Assembly (NCBI RefSeq): GCF_016862195.1
Contig: NZ_BOMM01000040.1
Coordinates: forward strand, 1 to 64,000
Length of the DNA: 64,000 nucleotides
Source: Paractinoplanes ferrugineus
GTDB lineage: Bacteria; Actinomycetota; Actinomycetes; Mycobacteriales; Micromonosporaceae
Reading direction: 5' to 3'
The notes under the pieces are model-generated. The model did no database searches. It saw only the letters and a list, made by a program, of their open reading frames with translations, and was not told the origin of the DNA. Positions 44,135-51,374 of this stretch are shown here, piece by piece. Position 1 is the stretch's first letter. The number at the start of each line of letters is the position of its first letter. Position numbers and translations under genes: made by a program.

Positions 44135-44677
44135 TCAGCGCGTGAACATCTCGACCAGCCGAGCCAGTCGCTGTTCCTGCAGCTCACGGGGCAGACGGCG
44201 GCCCCGGGTGAGGGTGACGAGGCCGTGCAGAGCACTCCACAGCACCTCGGTGAGCACGTCGTCGCCGGCCTCGCCGGCGCCCACGACCCGGCGCAGCTGG
44301 TCGAAGCCGTCCCGCAGCGCCGGCGGTGTCTCGTCGGTGGCGAACGGCAGGTCGACAGCCCGGCTGAACATCGCGTCGTAGAGCGCCGGCGATCGCTCGG
44401 CGAAGTCGAGGTAGGCGGCGGCGACGGCGGCCAGCCCGGACCGGGTGCGCAGCTCGTCGGCGAGTTCGGCGAAGCCCTGCAGCGCGACGGCGGCCATGAT
44501 GGCGTCCTTGCCCGCGAAGTGGGTGTAGAGGACGGGCTGGCTGTATTCAACGCGCTCGGCCAGCCGCCGGGTGGTGACCCCCTCCCAGCCGTCGCTCTCG
44601 GCCAGCTCCCGGGCCGCCGCGATGATCAACCGTTCCCGCTCCGCGTGGTCGCGTTGGCGCCGTGCCTGTGCCGTCAT
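44135..44677 (-). CDS. TetR family regulator
   Basis: 180 residues. The helix-turn-helix reads VTTRRLAERVEYSQPVLYTH with FAGKDAIMAAVAL after it. The C-terminal part resembles the TetR_C_WHG-type ligand domain. It is divergent from the DUF4267 gene at 44765, with at least two matching 13-bp palindromes between the starts, so it almost certainly represses that gene and itself. Confidence 0.92.
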   Translation of the reverse strand: MTAQARRQRDHAERERLIIAAARELAESDGWEGVTTRRLAERVEYSQPVLYTHFAGKDAIMAAVALQGFAELADELRTRSGLAAVAAAYLDFAERSPALYDAMFSRAVDLPFATDETPPALRDGFDQLRRVVGAGEAGDDVLTEVLWSALHGLVTLTRGRRLPRELQEQRLARLVEMFTR

Positions 44678-44686
44678 GCGCCCACT

Positions 44687-44749
44687 CTAGCAGCGCTAGC
44701 CGAACTGTCAGCGCTATGCTAGCGTCGGCAGCAGATCTAGCACTGCTAG
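44687..44749. promoter_or_regulatory. Twin operator palindromes CTAGC-N3-GCTAG flanking a shared promoter
   Basis: CTAGCAGCGCTAG (44687-44699) and CTAGCACTGCTAG (44737-44749) are the same perfect 5-3-5 palindrome 50 bp apart. Midway, CGCTATGCTAGCG (44712-44724) is a related palindrome containing TATGCT (44715-44720), a good -10 box. The three sites cover the divergent promoter region between the tetR and DUF4267 genes. Confidence 0.78.
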
Positions 44750-44764
44750 CACACTGGAGTGGAC

Positions 44765-45127
44765 ATGCTCACCGGTCTCGCCTATGGACTCGCGATCGCC
44801 CTCGACCTCTTCATCCTCTACATCGGCATCCGCTTCCTCAGCCGCCCCGAGCAGGCCGCGGCCGGCTACGGCGTCCCCTCGCCGCGCTCGGCCTACCTCA
44901 GCGTCAAAGGAGTGCGGGACGCCGCCTACGGCATCGTCGGCCTGTGCCTGCTGTTCTTCGCGGGCGTCACGGCCGAGGCCTGGTTCATGCTCGCGGTCGC
45001 CCTCGTGCCGCTCGGCGACATGGTCATCGTGCTGCGCAACGGCGGCACGAGAGCGGTCGCGTTCGGCATCCACCTCGCCACCGCCGCGATCGTCCTGCTC
45101 AGTGCCGCGCTCCTGGTCGCCGCCTGA
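44765..45127 (+). CDS. DUF4267-family small membrane protein
   Basis: 120 residues with four membrane segments: GLAYGLAIALDLFILYIGIR, AYGIVGLCLLFFAGVTAE, AWFMLAVALVPLGDMVIVL and FGIHLATAAIVLLSAALLVA. SVKGVRDAAYG is the recognisable family stretch. Function is unknown. ATG 44765 was preferred over GTG 44759 because TGGAG lies at better spacing. Its expression should be controlled by the divergent TetR through the adjacent palindromes. Confidence 0.85.
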   Translation: MLTGLAYGLAIALDLFILYIGIRFLSRPEQAAAGYGVPSPRSAYLSVKGVRDAAYGIVGLCLLFFAGVTAEAWFMLAVALVPLGDMVIVLRNGGTRAVAFGIHLATAAIVLLSAALLVAA

Positions 45128-45154
45128 CGCGGCCGGCCGGGTCAGCAGCCTTGC

Positions 45155-45169
45155 GTTTATGACATAAAC
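45155..45169. promoter_or_regulatory. Palindrome GTTTATGACATAAAC, 3' side of the second tetR
   Basis: A perfect 7-1-7 palindrome lying between the ends of the convergent DUF4267 and second tetR genes. It shares GTTTA and ACATAAAC with the palindrome on the other side of the tetR gene (45997-46015), so it may be a second, downstream operator or a decoy site. AT-rich DNA is rare here, which makes the match striking. Confidence 0.55.
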
Positions 45170-45184
45170 ACATTCTTCGTCCGC

Positions 45185-45910
45185 CTACTTCTCCTCGGTG
45201 AGCCGGGCCGGTCGGCGGCGGCGTGGAAGGAGCAGGGCCACGCGGTCGAGCAGAGCCTCCAGGGCCTGTTCGAAATCGCCGGCGGCGGCGTCCACGGACA
45301 GGTGCGGCTCGAGCCGCTGGAGGATCGGATAGCGACTGAGGTCCCCGGTCGGGGCCACGTCGGGCTCCTCCACCGGCCCGGTCACCACGCCGCGGGCGGA
45401 CACCTCGAGCAGCAGGTAGCCGAGCAGGAAGCTGCTGAACGCCCGGTAGACGGCGGCGGCGCTCTCGTCGGAGAAGCCGGCGTCGGTCAACACCTCGAGC
45501 AGCGACTCGATCCAGCGCAGGCTGCGCAGCGGCGGGCGCACCCAGGGAGCGGCCGGCGGGCGGGTCGCCACCAGCGGGAACACCTCCGGGTGGGCGAGAG
45601 CGATGCGGCGCTGGCCGTGCGCCAGGCGCTGGAGGTAGTCGACCCAGCCGGCGTGCGCCCGCAGGTGCACCTCGGGGTCGCTGAACATCTCGTCGACGAC
45701 CGCCTCGACCACGCCGTCGAGCAGTGCCTCCCGGCCGGGAACGTACCGGTAGAGCGCCATGCCGTCGACCCCGAGACAGGCGCCCAGCCGCTGCATGGTC
45801 AGCATGCGCAGACCGTTCTCGTCGATGAACCGCACCGCCGCGTCGATGATGCGCCGCTGGTCCAGCCCGGCCCGCCCGGAGCCCGTGACCTGTTCGCCAC
45901 GCTCCGCCAT
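45185..45910 (-). CDS. TetR family regulator (TetR_C_1-like)
   Basis: 241 residues. The DNA-binding helices read LTMQRLGACLGVDGMALYRY and VPGREALLDGVVEAV, as in classic tetracycline-repressor-like regulators. The long C-terminal domain fits the TetR_C_1 ligand-binding type. It is divergent from the YihY gene with a palindrome between them, so it probably controls itself and that gene. Confidence 0.92.
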   Translation of the reverse strand: MAERGEQVTGSGRAGLDQRRIIDAAVRFIDENGLRMLTMQRLGACLGVDGMALYRYVPGREALLDGVVEAVVDEMFSDPEVHLRAHAGWVDYLQRLAHGQRRIALAHPEVFPLVATRPPAAPWVRPPLRSLRWIESLLEVLTDAGFSDESAAAVYRAFSSFLLGYLLLEVSARGVVTGPVEEPDVAPTGDLSRYPILQRLEPHLSVDAAAGDFEQALEALLDRVALLLPRRRRPARLTEEK

Positions 45911-45996
45911 GCCGCCTCCCGCGCGCTGTGTGCCGTCAAGAACCGCACAAGCCTCCCACAGCCCGACGGCCCCGTACCGCCGCCTTTTTCCTCCTT

Positions 45997-46015
45997 CCGT
46001 TTACCACATAAACGG
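45997..46015. promoter_or_regulatory. Operator palindrome between tetR and yihY-like genes
   Basis: CCGTTTACCACATAAACGG has perfect 7-bp arms (CCGTTTA, TAAACGG) around CCACA. It sits in the 194-bp divergent region and matches the palindrome at 45155-45169 in 13 of 15 core positions. This is the likely autoregulatory operator of the tetR gene. Confidence 0.65.
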
Positions 46016-46104
46016 AGCCGGAAAATGGTCACCGCGATCGCGATTGAGAAAGCAATCGGGTGGGGATTCCAGCGACGCACCCAGGCCCTGGCAGGAGGCA
46101 CATG

Positions 46105-47151
46105 ATGAGCGCTGGACGTGAACCCGACCGCGACGCGGTCGCCAGCACCAGGACCGGCGACGACAAGCCGTACGATCTGTCGGCGCCCGGCCCGGACGCC
46201 GGCCCGGACAATCCCGCGCAGCTCAAGGGCACCGGGGTGGTCGCCGCGGTGAAGCGCACCGTCAAGCAGTTCTCGGAGGACAACCTCACCGACTGGGCGG
46301 CCGCGCTCACCTATTACGGCGTGCTGTCCATCTTCCCCGGCCTGCTGGTGATCGTCTCGCTGCTGGGCATGCTCAGCAGCGACGGCGAGGCGACCGTCAA
46401 GGACGCGGTGCACGAACTCGCCCCCAACCCCCAGCTGCAGGAACTGGTCGGCACCGTCCTCGACCAGGTGAAGGACCCGGGCGCGGCGGGCCTCGCCGCG
46501 ATCATCGGCATCGTGGTGGCGTTCTGGTCGGCGTCGGGCTACGTCGCGGCGTTCATGCGGGCCTCCAACGCCGTCTACGACGTGCCGGAGGGGCGGCCGA
46601 TCTGGAAGACCCTGCCGATCCGCGTCGGGGTGACCGGGGTGATCGGCGTCATGCTGGTCATCTCGGCCGCCATCGTCATCTTCACCGGGGACCTCGCCGA
46701 GATCGTCGGCGACAAGATCGGCCTCGGCTCGGCCGCCGTGCTGACCTGGAACATCGTCAAGTGGCCGGTGCTGCTGATGCTCGTCAGCCTGATGTTCGCG
46801 ATCCTCTACTGGGCGTCACCGAACGCCAAGACCGGCGGGTTCCGCTGGGTCAGCCCGGGCGGCATCCTCGCCGTCGTGCTGTGGATCGTGGCGTCCATCG
46901 CGTTCGCGATCTACCTGGCCAACTTCGCCAACTACAACAAGACCTACGGCACCGTCGGCGGCGTGATCGCCTTCCTGGTCTGGATGTGGATCAGCAACAT
47001 CGCCATCCTGCTGGGCGCCGAGTTCGACGCCGAGCTCGAGCGCGGCCGGGCCATCGCGGCCGGGCACGACCCGACCGACGAGCCCTTCCTCGAACTGCGG
47101 GACGACCGCAAGATCAAGAAGGGCAGCGAGCAGGGCTTGAGTACGAATTGA
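46105..47151 (+). CDS. YihY/BrkB family membrane protein
   Basis: 348 residues with a charged cytoplasmic N-terminus and six transmembrane helices. Family stretches include LTDWAAALTYYGVLSIFPGL, VAFWSASGYVAAFMRASNAV, RWVSPGGILAVVLWIVASI and FLVWMWISNIAILLGAEFDA. Function is unsettled (envelope integrity or transport). GGAGG lies 4 nt before ATG 46102 and 7 nt before ATG 46105; the latter was chosen. It is divergent from the second tetR. Confidence 0.92.
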   Translation: MSAGREPDRDAVASTRTGDDKPYDLSAPGPDAGPDNPAQLKGTGVVAAVKRTVKQFSEDNLTDWAAALTYYGVLSIFPGLLVIVSLLGMLSSDGEATVKDAVHELAPNPQLQELVGTVLDQVKDPGAAGLAAIIGIVVAFWSASGYVAAFMRASNAVYDVPEGRPIWKTLPIRVGVTGVIGVMLVISAAIVIFTGDLAEIVGDKIGLGSAAVLTWNIVKWPVLLMLVSLMFAILYWASPNAKTGGFRWVSPGGILAVVLWIVASIAFAIYLANFANYNKTYGTVGGVIAFLVWMWISNIAILLGAEFDAELERGRAIAAGHDPTDEPFLELRDDRKIKKGSEQGLSTN

Positions 47152-47222
47152 GCACCCGCCCCGCCCGGTCTGGTTGAATCGGCGGCCGGGCCGGTGGTCA
47201 GCCGGCCGGGAAGAAGGTCACG

Positions 47223-48407
47223 GTGAGTGCGCTCGACGCGATGCGGCAGCTGATCCGGCAGGGATACCGGGCCCGCCCCGAAGATCTCGCCGACATGGCC
47301 ATGCAGGCCGCCCCGCTCCTCGGCGTCACCGCGCTGATCATCTACGTCGTGGATCACCAGCAGCGTGAGCTCCTCCCGCTGCTGGGTTCCTCGTTGCCGG
47401 TGAGCGAGACCACCGTCATCGACGGCACCCTCGCCGGGCGCGCCTACAGCACCCTGACCGCCGTACGCGGCTCGCAGGACAGCGGCGAGCAGGTCGTGTG
47501 GGTGCCCCTGCTCGACGGCAGCGAGCGCATGGGTGTCCTGCAGGTGATCGCCGACCGGCCGCTGAGCGACGAGGCGGTCGACGACTGCGCCACCGTCGCC
47601 GCCTTGGTCGGGGAACTGGTCGTCACCTGTGACCTCTACAGCGACACCATCGAACGGCGCCGGCGGCGGGAGCCGATGCAGCTGGCCGCCGAGATGCTGC
47701 GCGCTCAGCTGCCGCCGCTGACGTTCGCGACCGGCCGCACCGTCATCGCCGGCATCCTCGAACCCTGTTACGACGTCGGCGGCGACGCGTTCGACTACGC
47801 CGTCAACGGCGACACCGCCCACCTCGCCCTGTTCGACGCCGTCGGGCACGGGTCCAAGGGCGGCATGCGGGCCGTCATCCTCGCCTCGATCGCCATCGCC
47901 GCCTACCGCAACGCCCGCCGCACCGGGATGGACCTCACCGCGACCTACCACGAGATCGACGACGCCGTCCGCAGCCACGACCGCACCGGCATGATCACCG
48001 CGGTGCTGGCCGAGCTGAACCAGGACACCGGCATCCTGCAGGTCATCTCGGCCGGCCACCCCGGCGGCATCGTGCTGCGCCGGGGCCGGGTGGTGAGCGT
48101 GCTGCCGTCGCCCACCGCCCTGCCGGTGACCCTCGGGCACCACCGGCCGCCACTGATCGTCAAGGAGGCCCTCGAACCCGGCGACCAGGTGCTGCTCTAC
48201 ACCGACGGCATCACCGAGGCCCGCGACGCCGACGGCAACCCGTTCGGCCTCGACCGGCTCATCGACTTCGCCCAGCGGGCCCTCGCCGACCACCTGCCGG
48301 CCGCCGAGACGACCCGCCGGCTCGTGCACGCCATCCTCGAACACCAGGACGACCGCCTGCAGGACGACGCCACCGTCCTGCTCCTGCAGTGGCTCAGCGG
48401 CCCCTGA
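47223..48407 (+). CDS. GAF-PP2C (SpoIIE-like) serine phosphatase
   Basis: 394 residues. A GAF-like domain (about 20-140) senses an unknown signal, and a linker with EPMQLAAEMLRAQLPP leads to a PP2C/SpoIIE domain. Metal-binding aspartates are visible in YDVGGDAFDYAV, ALFDAVGHGSKGG and LLYTDGITEARD, and the end has DDATVLLLQW. Such phosphatases dephosphorylate anti-anti-sigma proteins and so activate SigB/SigF-type sigma factors; one is encoded at 30.8 kb. GTG 47223 has AGAAGG upstream. Confidence 0.94.
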   Translation: MSALDAMRQLIRQGYRARPEDLADMAMQAAPLLGVTALIIYVVDHQQRELLPLLGSSLPVSETTVIDGTLAGRAYSTLTAVRGSQDSGEQVVWVPLLDGSERMGVLQVIADRPLSDEAVDDCATVAALVGELVVTCDLYSDTIERRRRREPMQLAAEMLRAQLPPLTFATGRTVIAGILEPCYDVGGDAFDYAVNGDTAHLALFDAVGHGSKGGMRAVILASIAIAAYRNARRTGMDLTATYHEIDDAVRSHDRTGMITAVLAELNQDTGILQVISAGHPGGIVLRRGRVVSVLPSPTALPVTLGHHRPPLIVKEALEPGDQVLLYTDGITEARDADGNPFGLDRLIDFAQRALADHLPAAETTRRLVHAILEHQDDRLQDDATVLLLQWLSGP

Positions 48408-48433
48408 CTAGGAAGGCCCCGGGCGGGTCCCCG

Positions 48434-48462
48434 ACGGTTGCCGGGCGGTGCCCGGCAACCGT
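48434..48462 (+). terminator. 13-bp perfect hairpin after the phosphatase gene
   Basis: ACGGTTGCCGGGC (48434-48446) and GCCCGGCAACCGT (48450-48462) are exact complements with a GGT loop, 26 bp after the phosphatase stop. The loop is the same GGT as in the 30.8-kb terminator. Confidence 0.82.
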
Positions 48463-48562
48463 GGCGCGGGACATCGGCGGCGAGCAATTACGGCCAGATC
48501 AGCGCCGCCCAGCCACGCCCTGACGAGTCAGGCGCCGATCACTTCTTCGGTCAGTTGCCAGG

Positions 48563-48620
48563 TTTAACCATTAAAGTAATAATAGCCCGACTTGTCCGGT
48601 TTTGGTGTATTGATTTGAGG
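48563..48620 (+). promoter_or_regulatory. AT-rich regulatory stretch with palindrome TTTAACCATTAAA
   Basis: An isolated AT-rich stretch of about 60 bp. TTTAACCATTAAA (48563-48575) is a 5-3-5 palindrome, followed by TTGTCC and, closer to the gene, TATTGA. It precedes the secreted protein gene, whose GTG at 48625 has GAGG 5 nt upstream. It is probably a promoter with an operator; exact hexamers are uncertain because the TTGTCC-TATTGA spacing is too short. Confidence 0.4.
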
Positions 48621-48624
48621 TCCG

Positions 48625-49422
48625 GTGCGACTGACACCTTTCGCCACCTTCGCCGTGTGCCTGATGCTGACCGCCGGCGTGCTCACGCCGACGACCGCCG
48701 CCGAGGCCGGCACGGCACGGACCGCCGCGTGCGAGTTCGTGCCGGCCGACGACGACGCGGCCGGCCCGCATGCGCCCGCCCCGGTCGACCGGTTCCGGAC
48801 GCGTGCCGCGGTGCCGGCCCACGCGATCGCCTTCACCAGCCCCGACGGCTTCGGCGGACGCGAGTACATCCTCGGCCCGCCGAACGGGACCTGCGTCGCG
48901 CACGGCGGCCTGGATCAGGACTTCGCCCAGCGGATCACGGTGCCCGGCCACCACAAACCGGCGTTCGAACAGGTCTTCGGCGCCGGCGGCGACTACCAGC
49001 TGCGGTACGGCTGCCGCTACCTGCCGGTGATCCGCCGGTTCGCCGCTCCCGGCGACTGTCCGGCGCTGCCGCCCACCGAGCACGTCCAACTCGTCGACAC
49101 CGGCCTGGCCACGATGCCCGCCGCGCTGGTCCGGGTCGAGCCGGAGGTGGCCGACCCGCAACTGAGCACGACCGGGACCGACCCGGTCCTGGCCGTGGTG
49201 CTCGCCTTCGACCTCGGCGGCGACAAGGCCGACCCGTCTTACCGGGCCGTCACGACGTCCTTCGCCGACTGCCGGTCGACCGCCGCGACCACCGACCTCT
49301 GCATCGCGTCGCTGCAGGTGTTCGTCGACGAGGCGATCGCCTTCCAGCGCAAGTACGTCGATTTCCCGGTCACCGGCGACCCCGGTGCGAAGATCCGCCG
49401 GGCGCTGGCGGGGCAGAGCTAG
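48625..49422 (+). CDS. Secreted protein of unknown function
   Basis: 265 residues with a signal peptide (LTPFATFAVCLMLTAGVLTP) and cleavage near TTAAEAG. The mature part contains six cysteines (for example in ACEFVPADDD, PNGTCVAHGG, RYGCRYLPV, DCRSTAATTDLC), suggesting disulfides, and no recognised catalytic motif. It ends 10 bp before the trmO-like gene. The family is not recognised. Confidence 0.8.
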   Translation: MRLTPFATFAVCLMLTAGVLTPTTAAEAGTARTAACEFVPADDDAAGPHAPAPVDRFRTRAAVPAHAIAFTSPDGFGGREYILGPPNGTCVAHGGLDQDFAQRITVPGHHKPAFEQVFGAGGDYQLRYGCRYLPVIRRFAAPGDCPALPPTEHVQLVDTGLATMPAALVRVEPEVADPQLSTTGTDPVLAVVLAFDLGGDKADPSYRAVTTSFADCRSTAATTDLCIASLQVFVDEAIAFQRKYVDFPVTGDPGAKIRRALAGQS

Positions 49423-49432
49423 CCTGCGGGTC

Positions 49433-49900
49433 ATGCCCAGCTTCGAGATCACCTCGATCGGTACGGTCCGCAACGAGCGTACGGATGTGCAGAACACCGA
49501 CAACTGGGGTGCCGTCCGCAGCACGATCACCATCGACGAGCGCTTCGGCGAGACGTGCATGCAGGGCCTCGACGGTTTCTCGCACGTGGAGGTCCTGTTC
49601 GTCTTCGACCGGTTCCCGGCCGGCGGCGATCACCATGAACCGCAGCCCTATCGTGGCCGCCCCGACCTGCCGCCCGTGGGCGTGTTCGCCGGGCGCGGTC
49701 CCCGCCGGCCCAACCGCATCGGGGTGACCTGCTGCGCCGTGGAGTCGGTACGAGGTCGCGAGTTGACGGTGGTCGGCCTGGACGCGATCACCGGCACCCC
49801 GGTCATCGACGTCAAGCCGGTGATCGTGGAGTTCCTGCCGGTGGGGGTGACGCAGCCGGAGTGGGTCGGTGGCCTGATGGCGCAGTACTTCGAACCGTAG
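49433..49900 (+). CDS. TrmO (TsaA/YaeB)-like tRNA methyltransferase domain protein
   Basis: 155 residues. The beta-barrel TrmO/VirR fold is recognisable from FEITSIGTVRNERTDVQNTD, LDGFSHVEVLFVFDRF, PVGVFAGRGPRRPNRIGVTC and GLDAITGTPVIDVKPVI. The RxxxRPNRIG motif binds SAM, and TrmO N6-methylates t6A37 in tRNA-Thr. The segment around NWGAVRSTITID is specific to a divergent actinobacterial subgroup, so the exact substrate is unsure. The -10 box TAGCCT (49420-49425) overlaps the stop codon of the previous gene and lies 7 nt before the ATG, giving a leaderless start. Confidence 0.9.
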   Translation: MPSFEITSIGTVRNERTDVQNTDNWGAVRSTITIDERFGETCMQGLDGFSHVEVLFVFDRFPAGGDHHEPQPYRGRPDLPPVGVFAGRGPRRPNRIGVTCCAVESVRGRELTVVGLDAITGTPVIDVKPVIVEFLPVGVTQPEWVGGLMAQYFEP

Positions 49901-49913
49901 GACCGGGCCCGGC

Positions 49914-50813
49914 TCAGTCCGCCAGCGCGAGCAGCCACTCGGCGTTCAGCGCCACGTCCGGCCAGCGGTCGCGGGTGGCGCAGTAGCCGATCGAGCCCAG
50001 GCCGATGTGCAGCTGGTAGGCCCGCAACGCGACCGGGTCCGGGTGCCAGCGCCGCCCGATCGCCGCCTCGAGGTCGACCGCCGACCACTGCGGGTACCAA
50101 CCCTGGCAGTAGAGCAGCCAGGCGGCGTCGTAGAGCGGGTCCCCGAAACCGGCGCTGCCCCAGTCCAGGACGCCGCGGATGCGGTCGTCCGCGGTGAGCA
50201 CGTTCCGGGCCAGCAGGTCGTGGTGGATCATGCGGCGGTGGTCCGGCAGCCCGGGGACGAGCCGGCGCAGGGTGGCCAGGCCGCGTTCGAACGGTTCGAG
50301 CCCGACGTCGGAGGCGGCCAGGGCGGCCCGCCAGCCCGGCACGCGCGGCGTCTCCCGGTCGACCGCGAGCAGATGTTCCGGCCACGAACGGGCGGGAGCC
50401 ACCCGGAACTCGTCCCAGACGCCGTAACCGCGGCCACCGATGTCGATGCGGCTGATCGCGTCCATCACGTCGAACAGGTCGGGCAGGACGGCGGCGAAAG
50501 CGGTCGCGTCCAGGTCGTCGAGCGCCGTGCCGGTCAACCGCTGCGACACGGCGTACGCCCATCCGTCGATCTCGCCGCGGACCGTGACCCGCGGCACCGG
50601 CAGCGTGCCGCCCACGACCGCGCCGACGGCCTCGTCCTTGGCGAAGTCCCCGCCGTGCCGGCTGACCCGCAGCACCATGGCGCGCCCGGCGACGGTGATC
50701 GCGTACGCCGTGGACCACGCCCCGGCGGCCAACGGTTCCGGAGTGCCCGCCTCGCGCAACACGGCACGGGCGAGGTGCCCGGCCACCTGATCGGGATGCG
50801 CCATGCTGGTCAC
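49914..50813 (-). CDS. APH-family phosphotransferase
   Basis: 299 residues with an aminoglycoside-phosphotransferase/choline-kinase fold. The catalytic loop is MIHHDLLARNVL, and the metal-binding motif is GVLDWGSAGFGDPLYD. The N-lobe lysine region is AMVLRVSRHG, where the usual lysine is not obvious. It may phosphorylate a small molecule; resistance is possible but unproven. The GTG start overlaps the TGA of the preceding deazaflavin-family gene (GTGA), so the two are co-translated. Confidence 0.9.
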   Translation of the reverse strand: MTSMAHPDQVAGHLARAVLREAGTPEPLAAGAWSTAYAITVAGRAMVLRVSRHGGDFAKDEAVGAVVGGTLPVPRVTVRGEIDGWAYAVSQRLTGTALDDLDATAFAAVLPDLFDVMDAISRIDIGGRGYGVWDEFRVAPARSWPEHLLAVDRETPRVPGWRAALAASDVGLEPFERGLATLRRLVPGLPDHRRMIHHDLLARNVLTADDRIRGVLDWGSAGFGDPLYDAAWLLYCQGWYPQWSAVDLEAAIGRRWHPDPVALRAYQLHIGLGSIGYCATRDRWPDVALNAEWLLALAD

Positions 50814-51277
50814 CGCGGGCTAAGCCGGATCGCCCGGGCGCCGGCCGCCCACGCCCGCCGCAGGTCGTCGGGATCGGGCCGGCCGCGCTCGTCGTAGCCG
50901 ATCCGGTTGAACCGGGCGAATTCCCGGTTGCCGCGCAAGATGACGGCGTAATCCTCGATCACCCGGGCCTCGTCGGTGCGCACCTCGACGTCGGCCAGCC
51001 GGCGCCGGCCCTTGAGCCGGACCTCCACCGCAACCCCGGTCCGCAGGTTCCGTCCCCAGGGGGACGACGTCCCGATGAGCAGGATGCCCGCGTGTTCTGT
51101 GTATGCGACCGGCACGGTGTAGCGCTTGCCCGACTTGCGGCCGACCACATAAAGGGTGATCAGGCCGCTACCGATGCCGCGGGACAGCAGTGGTGCCCGG
51201 AGCAGCCCGCGCACGATCCAGTTGGTCGCCCCCTGGAAGGCGAGGGTCCGCGCTCCACCGCCCGCCTCATCCGCCAT
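50810..51277 (-). CDS. Ddn-like F420/deazaflavin-dependent oxidoreductase
   Basis: 155 residues of the nitroreductase/deazaflavin-dependent (Ddn) split-barrel family. The signature GRKSGKRYTVPVAY, the WGRNLRTGVAVEVRLKGRRR strand and the C-terminal YDERGRPDPDDLRRAW region are diagnostic. Such enzymes use F420H2 and are typical of actinobacteria. The ATG at 51277 has GGGAGGGTGG upstream. The gene overlaps the APH-like gene by four bases, which hints at a common pathway. Confidence 0.9.
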   Translation of the reverse strand: MADEAGGGARTLAFQGATNWIVRGLLRAPLLSRGIGSGLITLYVVGRKSGKRYTVPVAYTEHAGILLIGTSSPWGRNLRTGVAVEVRLKGRRRLADVEVRTDEARVIEDYAVILRGNREFARFNRIGYDERGRPDPDDLRRAWAAGARAIRLSPR

Positions 51278-51322
51278 CGGCCCACCCTCCCGTACGTCCG
51301 AAGCCGTCGCAAGCAGGCTCAC

Positions 51323-51328
51323 TATGCT
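51323..51328 (+). promoter_or_regulatory. -10 box TATGCT for a leaderless mini-ORF transcript
   Basis: TATGCT fits TANNNT and lies 7 nt (CGGCGGC) before the GTG at 51336. At the mini-ORF near 7.3 kb the equivalent spacer is CGTCGGC. Confidence 0.5.
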
Positions 51329-51335
51329 CGGCGGC

Positions 51336-51374
51336 GTGCCGAAGACCACACCCCTGCCGAGTTGCTCCCGGTGA
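51336..51374 (+). CDS. 12-codon leaderless mini-ORF coupled to a membrane protein gene
   Basis: The ORF encodes VPKTTPLPSCSR (first residue read as Met) and its TGA (51372-51374) overlaps the GTG start (51371) of the membrane protein as GTGA. It begins 7 nt after a TANNNT box. Length, overlap and -10 spacing are identical to the mini-ORF at 7269-7307, yet the peptides are unrelated, so the arrangement rather than the peptide seems selected. Confidence 0.42.
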   Translation: MPKTTPLPSCSR

